Below are positions 1-4,851 of a stretch of DNA of 8,011 bases, piece by piece. The position numbers and the translations under genes were made by a program. The notes beneath the pieces are model-generated. The model ran no database searches. It was given only the letters and a program-made list of their open reading frames with translations, and was not told the DNA's origin. This stretch comes from Roseovarius sp. UBA6167. GTDB lineage: Bacteria; Pseudomonadota; Alphaproteobacteria; Rhodobacterales; Rhodobacteraceae. Within the stretch, counting starts at the first letter, position 1. Every line of letters starts with the position of its first letter. The stretch lies in contig DIUD01000048.1 in assembly GCA_002428225.1 (NCBI GenBank), positions 1 to 8,011 on the forward strand, given 5' to 3'.

Positions 1-85
1 GGTCGGGGCCGGTGCGACCGGGGTCACATTCCCGGCCAAGACAGTGCGGGGCGATGATCGCCCATTGCGTGTCGGTCAATGTCAT
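1..85 (-). CDS. IS5-family transposase, N-terminal fragment (continues past the left edge)
   Basis: The visible 28 residues begin MTLTDTQWAIIAPHC and continue with a D-P-G-R-T-G segment. This is the typical N-terminus of IS5-family (IS427-like) transposases common in Rhodobacteraceae, which catalyse cut-and-paste transposition through a DDE catalytic core. The DDE residues lie outside the window, so it cannot be judged whether the gene is intact. The ATG at 85-83 is used here. An in-frame TTG at 94-92, giving an extra M-I-R, is about 5 nt from the GGAGG in the leader and has better ribosome-binding-site spacing than the ATG (about 14 nt), so the true start may be 94. The leader can fold over this ribosome-binding site (see 93-118). 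Confidence 0.75.
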   Translation of the reverse strand, partial: MTLTDTQWAIIAPHCLGRECDPGRTGPD

Positions 86-92
86 TCGGATC

Positions 93-118
93 AAGGTCAC
101 CTCCCATTTGGTAACCTT
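93..118 (-). promoter_or_regulatory. Leader hairpin overlapping the transposase ribosome-binding site
   Basis: On the minus-strand transcript, the nine bases AAGGUUACC (118-110) pair with GGUGACCUU (101-93), with one U-G wobble, around an 8-nt loop. The GGGAGG ribosome-binding sequence sits partly in the loop and partly in the 3' arm. The pairing is visible directly in the sequence. Its role in limiting transposase translation from read-through transcripts is inferred by analogy with IS10 and IS50, where such hairpins are established. Confidence 0.4.
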
Positions 119-299
119 GAATCACTCCGAAGCCGATTTGGGAATCCTTAAACGTCAACAGACCCTAGGACAACCTCACGATTCGATCAAGGAATTTCAA
201 GGGTCCGTGAACGGCCCCCAATCGGCCCGACAGAGAGGTGGTCGCGGAAATTTGGACCAGAGTTCAAGGTGGATCACATGACGAAAGAGACGATCCGAA

Positions 300-409
300 A
301 TGGCAGGGAAAAAGACGCATACGCCTGAGTTCAAGGTGAAGATCGCGCGAAGCGATCCGCGAGGAACCGACGCTTGCGCAATTGGTGACCCGCCAAAAGA
401 CCTCTGCAT
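300..409 (+). pseudogene. IS3-family OrfA-like N-terminal fragment, frameshifted
   Basis: From the ATG at 300 the reading begins MAGKKTHTPEFKVKIAR, a basic N-terminus like those of IS3-family OrfA helix-turn-helix proteins, which bind the element ends. After about position 348 the sensible reading moves to another frame (E-A-I-R-E-E-P-T-L-A-Q-L-V-T-R, 349-393), as expected if one base had been lost near 348. That frame then stops at a TGA at 409-411. The expected rest of the helix-turn-helix and the leucine-zipper region do not follow. The sequence runs instead into a GC-rich inverted repeat, so this copy is dead. It may derive from a different IS3 subgroup than the fragment at 606-822; I cannot settle that by eye. 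Confidence 0.6.
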
Positions 410-433
410 GACACTTATGAGACTTCGAGACGA

Positions 434-510
434 GGGCAGCGCCTGCCTGGGCGGGCGCGCTGGCGGGGCGCAACCAAAAGCGCCTGCCGGGGGGCAGGCA
501 GGCGCTGCCC
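434..510. repeat. GC-rich 16-bp perfect inverted repeat interrupting the transposase remnant
   Basis: Positions 434-449 (GGGCAGCGCCTGCCTG) are the exact reverse complement of 495-510, with 45 bases between. A 9-base direct copy of GCGCCTGCC at 439-447 and 480-488 allows an alternative, tighter hairpin (482-488 with 493-499). The sequence after the right arm continues GC-rich to a 'ggggaatat' around 526-534. This is loosely like the C/G-run plus 'ggactattt' palindrome between argD and argF in this same window, so it may belong to a dispersed Rhodobacteraceae-type intergenic palindrome. No gene is visible in 410-600. Confidence 0.6.
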
Positions 511-605
511 GGCGCGGCCGCCGGGCGGGGAATATCGGCGATGGCGCACGTTATGCAGGGGTCTTGCAAGGGGATCTTTTTCTGCACCGTCGATCAGAGA
601 CCGAC

Positions 606-822
606 CCAACCTTCTACAACTGGAAGGCCAAGTATGGCGGCATGACCCGTGTCAGAGGTCAGGCGGCTGAAGTCACTGGAGGACGAGACCGCCAAGCTGA
701 AGAAACTTCTGGCCGAGCAGATGCCGGATCTCGCCGCGATGAAGGATATGGTTTCAAAAAAGTGGCAGGGTCCGCGTTGAAGCGCGAAGCCGTTGCGTGG
801 CGCAATTTCAGAAAAGGTTGAC
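606..822 (+). pseudogene. IS3-family (IS407-like) OrfA C-terminus and OrfB start, degraded
   Basis: Reading at 606-647 gives P-T-F-Y-N-W-K-A-K-Y-G-G-M-T, a hallmark of IS407-group OrfA. One extra base near 648 breaks the frame. From 649 the next frame gives V-S-E-V-R-R-L-K-S-L-E-D-E and then K-L-K-K-L-L-A-E-Q, the OrfA leucine zipper used for multimerisation, to a stop at 778-780. In the -1 frame relative to this, V-A-G-S-A-L-K-R-E-A-V-A (762-797) matches the usual OrfB start region. That frame then loses similarity and stops near 822, so the DDE catalytic domain is entirely missing. The whole 300-830 stretch is a non-functional remnant. Confidence 0.75.
756..762 (+). promoter_or_regulatory. 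A6G slippery heptamer for -1 frameshifting (relic)
   Basis: The heptamer AAAAAAG lies in the phase A AAA AAG relative to the OrfA zipper frame (codons at 754, 757 and 760). A -1 slip here would place the ribosome exactly in the frame that reads into the OrfB start at 762. This is the established programmed-frameshift signal by which IS3-family elements make the OrfAB fusion transposase. It is preserved although the element around it is broken. Confidence 0.65.
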
Positions 823-919
823 CGACTTTTTCGGGTCGAAATCACGACTGATCAATAACTTGCACCGTTTCCGCCGGTTCGGCAAAAAGCCGGAACGCTG
901 CAGGCCCCCTGCCCCGGTA

Positions 920-1864
920 TCAGGCGAATTTCGCCTGCCGCGCCGCGCGCAGCCGCGCGAAATCCTCGCCCGCGTGATAGCTCGACCGCGTGAGCGGCGT
1001 GGCCGAGACCATGAGAAACCCCTTGCCATAGGCCGCCTTTTCGTAGGCCGCGAACTCATCGGGATGAACGAAGCGCGCCACCGCGTGATGCTTGGGCGTC
1101 GGTTGAAGATATTGCCCGATGGTCAGGAAATCGACATCCGCCGCGCGCATGTCGTCCATCACCTGATGCACACCCTGCCGCTCTTCTCCGAGGCCCACCA
1201 TGATCCCGGACTTGGTGAACATCGTCGGGTCGAGTTCCTTGACCCGCTGCAACAGGCGCAAGGAGTGGAAATAGCGCGCGCCAGGTCGGACGCTGGGATA
1301 AAGGCCCGGCACGGTTTCAAGGTTGTGATTGAACACGTCCGGCCTTGCCGCGACAACGGTTTCCAGCACACCCGGCTCACAATGCAGGAAATCCGGCGTC
1401 AGGATCTCGATGGTCGTTCCGGGCGCGCGGTGGCGGATGGCGCGGATGGTTTGTGCGAAATGCCCGGCCCCGCCATCGTCAAGATCGTCGCGGTCCACGC
1501 TTGTCACCACCACATGCTTCAGCCCCAGCCTGGCCACCGCATCGGCCACGCGCCCCGGCTCGAACGCATCGAGCGTCTGCGGCTTGCCGGTGGCCACGTT
1601 GCAGAAGGTGCAGCCGCGGGTGCAGATCTCGCCCATTATCATCATGGTGGCGTGCCCCTGCCCCCAGCATTCGCCCGCATTGGGGCAGCCCGCCTCCTCG
1701 CAGACCGTGACCAGCTTGTGCTCGCGGATGATCCGGCGGGTGTCGAAATAGCCCTTCGATGTCGGGGCCTTGACGCGGATCCAGTCGGGCTTTTTCGGCT
1801 GGGCATTGTCGGGGCGGTGCGCCTTTTCGGGATGGCGCCCACCGGGCTGTTTGAGATCGCGCAC
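920..1864 (-). CDS. lipA: Lipoyl synthase (radical SAM, 4Fe-4S)
   Basis: LipA inserts two sulfur atoms into the octanoyl chain on lipoyl-carrier domains (pyruvate and 2-oxoglutarate dehydrogenases, glycine cleavage H protein), the last step of de novo lipoate synthesis in the cytoplasm. The 314-residue protein has the auxiliary-cluster motif C-x4-C-x5-C (Cys55, Cys60, Cys66), the radical-SAM motif C-x3-C-x2-C (Cys81, Cys85, Cys88) and the C-terminal R-S-S-Y (293-296) whose serine ligates the auxiliary cluster. Length is normal for the family. The GTG at 1864-1862 is chosen because the protein then begins like other Rhodobacteraceae LipA (M-R-D-L-K-Q-P-G-G-R-H-P-E-K) and has GGGGAAG 5-7 nt upstream. 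The frame is open further upstream to 2020, but that extension has no family likeness. The gene stands alone; its 3' side abuts mobile-element debris. No truncation or missing key residue is seen. Confidence 0.97.
   Translation of the reverse strand: MRDLKQPGGRHPEKAHRPDNAQPKKPDWIRVKAPTSKGYFDTRRIIREHKLVTVCEEAGCPNAGECWGQGHATMMIMGEICTRGCTFCNVATGKPQTLDAFEPGRVADAVARLGLKHVVVTSVDRDDLDDGGAGHFAQTIRAIRHRAPGTTIEILTPDFLHCEPGVLETVVAARPDVFNHNLETVPGLYPSVRPGARYFHSLRLLQRVKELDPTMFTKSGIMVGLGEERQGVHQVMDDMRAADVDFLTIGQYLQPTPKHHAVARFVHPDEFAAYEKAAYGKGFLMVSATPLTRSSYHAGEDFARLRAARQAKFA
921..937. repeat. Perfect 17-bp palindrome overlapping the lipA stop codon
   Basis: CAGGCGAA and TTCGCCTG flank a single central base. 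As RNA it can form a 6-bp GC-rich stem with a 5-nt loop over the last codons and stop of lipA. It is not followed by a U-run in the lipA direction, so it is not a classical intrinsic terminator. It might act as a 3'-end stabiliser or be a coincidence of the codons. Confidence 0.35.
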
Positions 1865-1915
1865 GGTATCTTCCCCGCAAAATGGATTGGTAACCTTTTC
1901 AGGATATAAGCGACA

Positions 1916-1983
1916 GCGGTGGCGAGTGCCAGTGAGGCGTTGCCGGATTTCCGGCATATGCCCTGGGTAAACGGTGCCACCGC
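1916..1983 (-). promoter_or_regulatory. Foldable leader upstream of lipA
   Basis: An outer 8-bp inverted repeat (1916-1923 GCGGTGGC with 1976-1983) encloses an inner perfect hairpin TGCCGG-ATTT-CCGGCA (1941-1956), which overlaps the 10-bp palindrome GGCATATGCC (1953-1962). The structure lies about 52-119 bases upstream of the lipA GTG and could be part of its 5' leader or a binding site. It does not resemble a riboswitch class I know. The rest of the 1865-2072 gap shows no convincing gene. Confidence 0.3.
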
Positions 1984-2072
1984 CGTCACGGGTGCCCCGC
2001 TGTCGGGCGGAGCGCGGCATTCACGTCACGGGCCGTTTGCGTGGCGGTCCCGCCTGCGGCGTGCGAGGATGA

Positions 2073-3167
2073 TCAGCCGATCATGTCGGCGCGCGCGCCC
2101 AGCCTTTCGTAATGGCGCTTGAGCCGGTGCAACGCGATGCGCAGCACGATCTTGGCCGAGCGCGCCGACCAGCCCATCTTTCGCTCTGCCGTCTCCAGCC
2201 CCTGAAGGTAGCAGCAACAGCGCAGCGCCACGTCTCCCAGGCCCGGCCCCAGGTCGCGCAGCGCCCCGATGAGACGCGCGCGCGCCGCCTCGGCCCCGTA
2301 GCCCGGTGCCTCGGGCACGGCCCCGCCCTCATCCACATGGGTCAGGAAATGATCCCAGTTCTGCGCCATGCGCGGCGCCATCTGTGCCAGCTCGAAATCC
2401 TCGCGCAGCCGTTCGCCCGCGCGCACCAGGTCGGCGCCGAGAAACGGTGTGCCGTCCTTGTCGCGTCGCCGCGCCAGCGCCGCAAGCGGCGTGTCGCTCG
2501 GGGCGACGCGCGACGGGCGCGGCGCCGCGCCGTCGGCGGCCAGGATCACGGCAGGTTCGCGCAAGCCGGTGGCGGCATTCTCCTCCTCGGCCATAAGCTC
2601 GCCAAGCGCCGCGCGCCCCCGTGCCGTGACGTGATAGCGCGAGATGCGCCCCGGCGTGTCGCAGATGATCCACGCCTTCAGCGCCAGCGCCTCGGCCACG
2701 TCACGATCCACCACGGCGGTGCGCGTGGTGCCGCCTTCGGTCTCGCGCACCACCACGGCCCTGTCCATCTCGGTGGCCACCGCCAGCACCGCGCCACGCT
2801 CGCACAGCCGCCGCAACACGCGCTGCGCCTCCTGCCTCAGCCGCAGTTCGCTCAATGTGGTCCCGGTGCCGTTCCGAGAGATCGTGTTGCCGTTCATGTG
2901 GCGCTCCTTGGTTGGAGAACCGGTGCTCTTTGCGGTGCTGACCAGACCACCCAGCCGCCTTAGCGCCTCATCCACGAGCAGATCGTCGCGGCGAGTTTCG
3001 CAGGTGCGGATCTGGCGCAGAACGGTCGAGGCGTGCCTTCCCGAATGCCGTGCAAGATCGCGGATCGTGGCTCCGCTTTCGGTATGCGCCAGATAATTGC
3101 GGGCCGCCTCGGGCACCCAGGACGGCACCTTGGGTAGGGTCTGCTTCGTGATAAGCTGCTGTCGCAT
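2073..3167 (-). CDS. Helix-turn-helix / DUF6456 domain protein
   Basis: A 364-residue protein of unknown function in the DUF6456 family, typical of Rhodobacteraceae. Residues about 18-62 (A-A-R-N-Y-L-A-H-T-E, then I-R-D-L-A-R-H-S-G-R-H-A-S-T-V-L-R-Q-I-R) look like a DNA-binding helix-turn-helix. Residues 80-105 are a polar linker. Residues about 105-190 may be a winged-helix-like middle region. Residues 227-355 are the DUF6456 domain, with P-L-A-A-L-A-R-R-R-D-K-D-G, G-E-R-L-R-E-D-F and the Cys-rich C-C-C-Y-L-Q-G-L-E near 317-325. No signal peptide or membrane segment is seen, so it is probably a cytoplasmic transcriptional regulator; this is inference. The ATG at 3167 is chosen because GGGGA lies 6 nt upstream and homologues start here; the frame is open to 3239. 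Met91 (2897) also has a strong ribosome-binding site. The gene is divergent from the DUF6477 gene. Confidence 0.85.
   Translation of the reverse strand: MRQQLITKQTLPKVPSWVPEAARNYLAHTESGATIRDLARHSGRHASTVLRQIRTCETRRDDLLVDEALRRLGGLVSTAKSTGSPTKERHMNGNTISRNGTGTTLSELRLRQEAQRVLRRLCERGAVLAVATEMDRAVVVRETEGGTTRTAVVDRDVAEALALKAWIICDTPGRISRYHVTARGRAALGELMAEEENAATGLREPAVILAADGAAPRPSRVAPSDTPLAALARRRDKDGTPFLGADLVRAGERLREDFELAQMAPRMAQNWDHFLTHVDEGGAVPEAPGYGAEAARARLIGALRDLGPGLGDVALRCCCYLQGLETAERKMGWSARSAKIVLRIALHRLKRHYERLGARADMIG
2895..2909 (-). promoter_or_regulatory. Strong internal ribosome-binding site and in-frame ATG within the DUF6456 gene
   Basis: On the minus strand AAGGAG (2909-2904) stands exactly 6 nt before an in-frame ATG (2897-2895, Met91). 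Initiation here would give a 274-residue product lacking the N-terminal helix-turn-helix but keeping DUF6456. The match is as good as or better than that of the full-length start (GGGGA, 6 nt). Confidence 0.4.
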
Positions 3168-3217
3168 CGCAAGTCCCCAGAGTTCGGCCGTTTTAGGCAA
3201 GTCGCGCGCCCGCCAGG

Positions 3218-3226
3218 TTATCCACA
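3218..3226 (+). promoter_or_regulatory. Perfect DnaA-box match
   Basis: TTATCCACA matches the DnaA box consensus TTATNCACA without mismatch. A weaker copy (CTGTCCACA, two mismatches) follows at 3230-3238. They lie 51-71 bases upstream of the DUF6456 start, where DnaA could affect its transcription. A single perfect 9-mer can occur by chance, and no origin-like cluster is present. Confidence 0.4.
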
Positions 3227-3266
3227 AGACTGTCCACATGGCGCTCGCAACTTAAACGTGCAAAGA

Positions 3267-3281
3267 TTACCGGTTCGTTAA
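3267..3281. promoter_or_regulatory. CtrA-like site, TTAC-N7-TTAA
   Basis: TTAC (3267-3270) and TTAA (3278-3281) are separated by 7 bases, one mismatch from the alphaproteobacterial CtrA consensus TTAA-N7-TTAA. The site sits in the AT-rich centre of the divergent DUF6456/DUF6477 intergenic region. It is a short degenerate motif, so this is a candidate only. Confidence 0.25.
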
Positions 3282-3300
3282 CTGTTTCCGGAAATCAACC

Positions 3301-3323
3301 TTTGTTTATGAAAGGTAAACAAA
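3301..3323. promoter_or_regulatory. Operator-like palindrome between divergent genes
   Basis: TTTGTTTA (3301-3308) and TAAACAAA (3316-3323) form a perfect 8+8 bp inverted repeat with a 7-bp spacer. The symmetry and the setting, in an AT-rich stretch of otherwise GC-rich DNA between two divergent starts, suit a dimeric regulator's operator, possibly the DUF6456 helix-turn-helix protein itself. The symmetry is seen directly; the binding protein is inferred. Confidence 0.45.
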
Positions 3324-3416
3324 ATCATCCCCCGACGCGCGCCGAAAAAGGGCTTTTCGCAACAGCACACATGGCCGTGCAAGGCTCAGCCGAACGACCG
3401 CATAAGGAGATGAGAC

Positions 3417-3743
3417 ATGCCGGACATTCATGACCTTCTTGGCCACCTGCGCCGCCCGGCCCTGCTCGTGCGCGCCGCGCGCATCGGGGCGCAGGACTAT
3501 GACCGCGACCGTGATCTCGCGCGCCTCATCGGCTCCGTTCCGCAGCCCGGCACGACGACCGCGCTTGCGCGGCTCATCGAGATCGAGGCGGACAGGGAAG
3601 ATGCGCGACGGGCGCGCGCCGCAGGCTATCGCGCGGCGCGCCATGTGGCGGTGTTGAGCGCCATCATGGGCGAGGCGCAGCATCTGGCCGCCCCGCCTCC
3701 GCCAGGGACGCCGGGCATTTCCGCCTTGCGCCTGGTGACATAG
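3417..3743 (+). CDS. DUF6477 family protein
   Basis: A 108-residue protein of unknown function that I recognise as DUF6477, a small family found mainly in Rhodobacteraceae. The core L-R-R-P-A-L-L-V-R-A-A-R-I-G (residues 11-24), D-Y-x-R-x-R-D-L-A-R-L-I (27-38) and the helix A-R-L-I-E-I-E-A-D-R-E-D-A-R-R-A-R (51-67), ending Y-R-A-A-R-H-V-A-V-L-x-A-I-M-x-E-A, suggest an all-helical, strongly charged, cytoplasmic protein. There are no membrane segments, cysteines or enzyme motifs. The ATG at 3417 has AAGGAG (3403-3408) 8 nt upstream. It is transcribed away from the DUF6456 gene across a 249-bp shared intergenic region, which suggests shared control. It converges on argF with about 100 bases between stops. 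The C-terminal tail is proline-rich (A-P-P-P-P-G-T-P-G). Confidence 0.8.
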   Translation: MPDIHDLLGHLRRPALLVRAARIGAQDYDRDRDLARLIGSVPQPGTTTALARLIEIEADREDARRARAAGYRAARHVAVLSAIMGEAQHLAAPPPPGTPGISALRLVT

Positions 3744-3845
3744 GAGGCGGGCGCCTTGCCCGTCACCGAACGCATCGGCCGGGATGCGGCGTCGGGCAGG
3801 TCAGCCGCGCCGATTGCGGTCGGGCCTCCGGCGGGCCGGGCCGCG

Positions 3846-4772
3846 TCAGACCCCGAGGCAGTGGCGCAGGATCGCCTTTTGCGCGTGAAGCCGGTTTTCC
3901 GCCTCGTCGAAGACGACCGAGGACGACCCGTCCATCACCTCCGAAGTCACTTCCTCGCCGCGATGCGCCGGCAGGCAGTGCATGAAAAGCGCATCGGGTT
4001 TCGCCGCCGCCATCAGCCGCGCATCCACCTGGTAGGGTCGCAGCATGTTGTGGCGGCGTTCCTTGGTGGACTGGCTGTCATGCATCGACACCCAGGTGTC
4101 GGTCACGACCAGATCGGCCCCCTCGACCGCCTTCAGCGGGTCGCGCTCGATGGTGATGGCGCGGCCCGCCTTGCGCGCCAGCCCGATGAATTCCGCCTCG
4201 GGGTCGAGCTGCACCGGCCCGGTGAACGTCAGATCGAAGCCGAATTGCGCAGCCGCGTGCAGGAAGGACGCGCAGACATTGTTGCCATCGCCCGACCACA
4301 CCACCTTGCGCCCCGCGATCGGCCCGCGATGTTCCTCATAGGTCATCACATCGGCCATGATCTGACAGGGATGGGTGCGATCGGTCAGCCCGTTGATCAC
4401 CGGCACATCGGCGTGTTCGGCCATTTCCAGCAGCACGGATTCGTCAAAGGTCCGGATCATGATGAGATCGACATAGCGCGACAGCACCCGTGCGGTATCG
4501 GCGATGGTCTCGCCATGGCCAAGCTGCATGTCGGCGCCCGAAAGAACCATGGTCTGCCCGCCCATCTGCCGCACCCCGACATCGAAGGAGACGCGCGTGC
4601 GCGTCGAGGGCTTCTCGAAGATCAGCGCGACCATGCGGCCCGCGAGCGGCTGCACATCGTCGGGAGCGCCGCGCGGGCTGCCCTGTCGCGCCTTCTTCAT
4701 GGCGCGGGCACACTCGATGATCGCGCGCAGATCGGCGGCGGGGGTTTTGTGGATGTCGAGAAAATGGGTCAT
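3846..4772 (-). CDS. argF: Ornithine carbamoyltransferase
   Basis: ArgF joins carbamoyl phosphate and ornithine to form citrulline in cytoplasmic arginine biosynthesis. The 308-residue length is standard. The N-terminal carbamoyl-phosphate domain has S-T-R-T-R (56-60) and H-P-C-Q (134-137). The C-terminal ornithine domain has D-T-W-V-S-M (225-230) and the catalytic H-C-L-P (265-268). After S-M the usual Gly of the family's S-M-G loop is His (S-M-H-D, 229-232). The rest of the active site is intact, so I expect activity. The start at 4772 gives the family N-terminus (M-T-H-F-L-D-I), although no good ribosome-binding site precedes it (AAGCGAAACGTATC). argD lies upstream on the same strand, 79 bases away, and the two likely form an operon. 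The protein belongs to the OTCase side of the aspartate/ornithine carbamoyltransferase superfamily. Confidence 0.97.
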   Translation of the reverse strand: MTHFLDIHKTPAADLRAIIECARAMKKARQGSPRGAPDDVQPLAGRMVALIFEKPSTRTRVSFDVGVRQMGGQTMVLSGADMQLGHGETIADTARVLSRYVDLIMIRTFDESVLLEMAEHADVPVINGLTDRTHPCQIMADVMTYEEHRGPIAGRKVVWSGDGNNVCASFLHAAAQFGFDLTFTGPVQLDPEAEFIGLARKAGRAITIERDPLKAVEGADLVVTDTWVSMHDSQSTKERRHNMLRPYQVDARLMAAAKPDALFMHCLPAHRGEEVTSEVMDGSSSVVFDEAENRLHAQKAILRHCLGV

Positions 4773-4792
4773 GATACGTTTCGCTTTTGTCC

Positions 4793-4830
4793 CCGGGGGG
4801 TCAGTGGGCGCCAGCCCCCGCACCCCCCGG
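4793..4830. repeat. GC-rich intergenic palindrome between argD and argF
   Basis: CCGGGGGGT (4793-4801) and ACCCCCCGG (4822-4830) are perfect reverse complements around a 20-base GC-rich loop that contains GGCGCC. The right side continues into 'actatttgtgg'. This C-run plus 'ggactattt' arrangement resembles a dispersed palindromic element I recall from Rhodobacteraceae intergenic regions. As RNA it would form a stable stem inside the argD-argF transcript, which could attenuate or protect the message. It lacks a U-run and so is not a typical intrinsic terminator. Confidence 0.55.
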
Positions 4831-4851
4831 ACTATTTGTGGAACGGTGAAT

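Larger units (their letters stand above)
1..165 (-). mobile_element. IS5-family insertion sequence, 5' end only (runs off the window)
   Basis: This is the left end, in transcription sense, of an IS5-family element. It contains the transposase start and about 70 bases of leader. The likely outer boundary is near position 165, where the minus strand reads GGGTCTGTTGACGTTTAAGG. That resembles terminal repeats I recall from IS5-family elements of this group, and it is flanked by the tetranucleotide CTAG. The matching right end lies outside the window, so neither the terminal inverted repeat nor the target duplication can be confirmed here. The transposase call rests on the protein; the boundary is an inference. 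Confidence 0.6.

Noticed and set aside
260..338. 12-bp direct repeat GAGTTCAAGGTG at 260-271 and 327-338
   Set aside because: It is short and lacks element boundaries, and the second copy is part of the OrfA-like coding sequence. It is probably coincidence or local duplication without clear meaning.
877..896. Hairpin GTTCGGC-AAAAA-GCCGGAAC downstream of lipA as a terminator
   Set aside because: The stem needs a bulge and there is no U-run after it in the lipA direction, so it was not called.
797..1909. 370-codon plus-strand open frame opposite lipA
   Set aside because: It is a shadow of lipA. The opposite strand carries all the LipA cysteine motifs and this frame has no recognisable domain.
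1865..2020. 52-residue N-terminal extension of lipA to an upstream ATG
   Set aside because: The extension has no family similarity, and the internal GTG has a good ribosome-binding site and the family N-terminus.
3218..3238. Two DnaA-like boxes as a replication origin
   Set aside because: There is only one perfect box plus one weak copy, with no cluster or origin-type gene neighbours.
3168..3239. 24-residue N-terminal extension of the DUF6456 protein
   Set aside because: It would run through the DnaA-box match and lacks likeness to homologues. The ATG at 3167 has a well-placed GGGGA.
3748..3762. CGGGC-GCCTT-GCCCG hairpin just after the DUF6477 stop as a terminator
   Set aside because: It has only a 5-bp stem and no T-tract on either side, which is too weak to call in GC-rich DNA.
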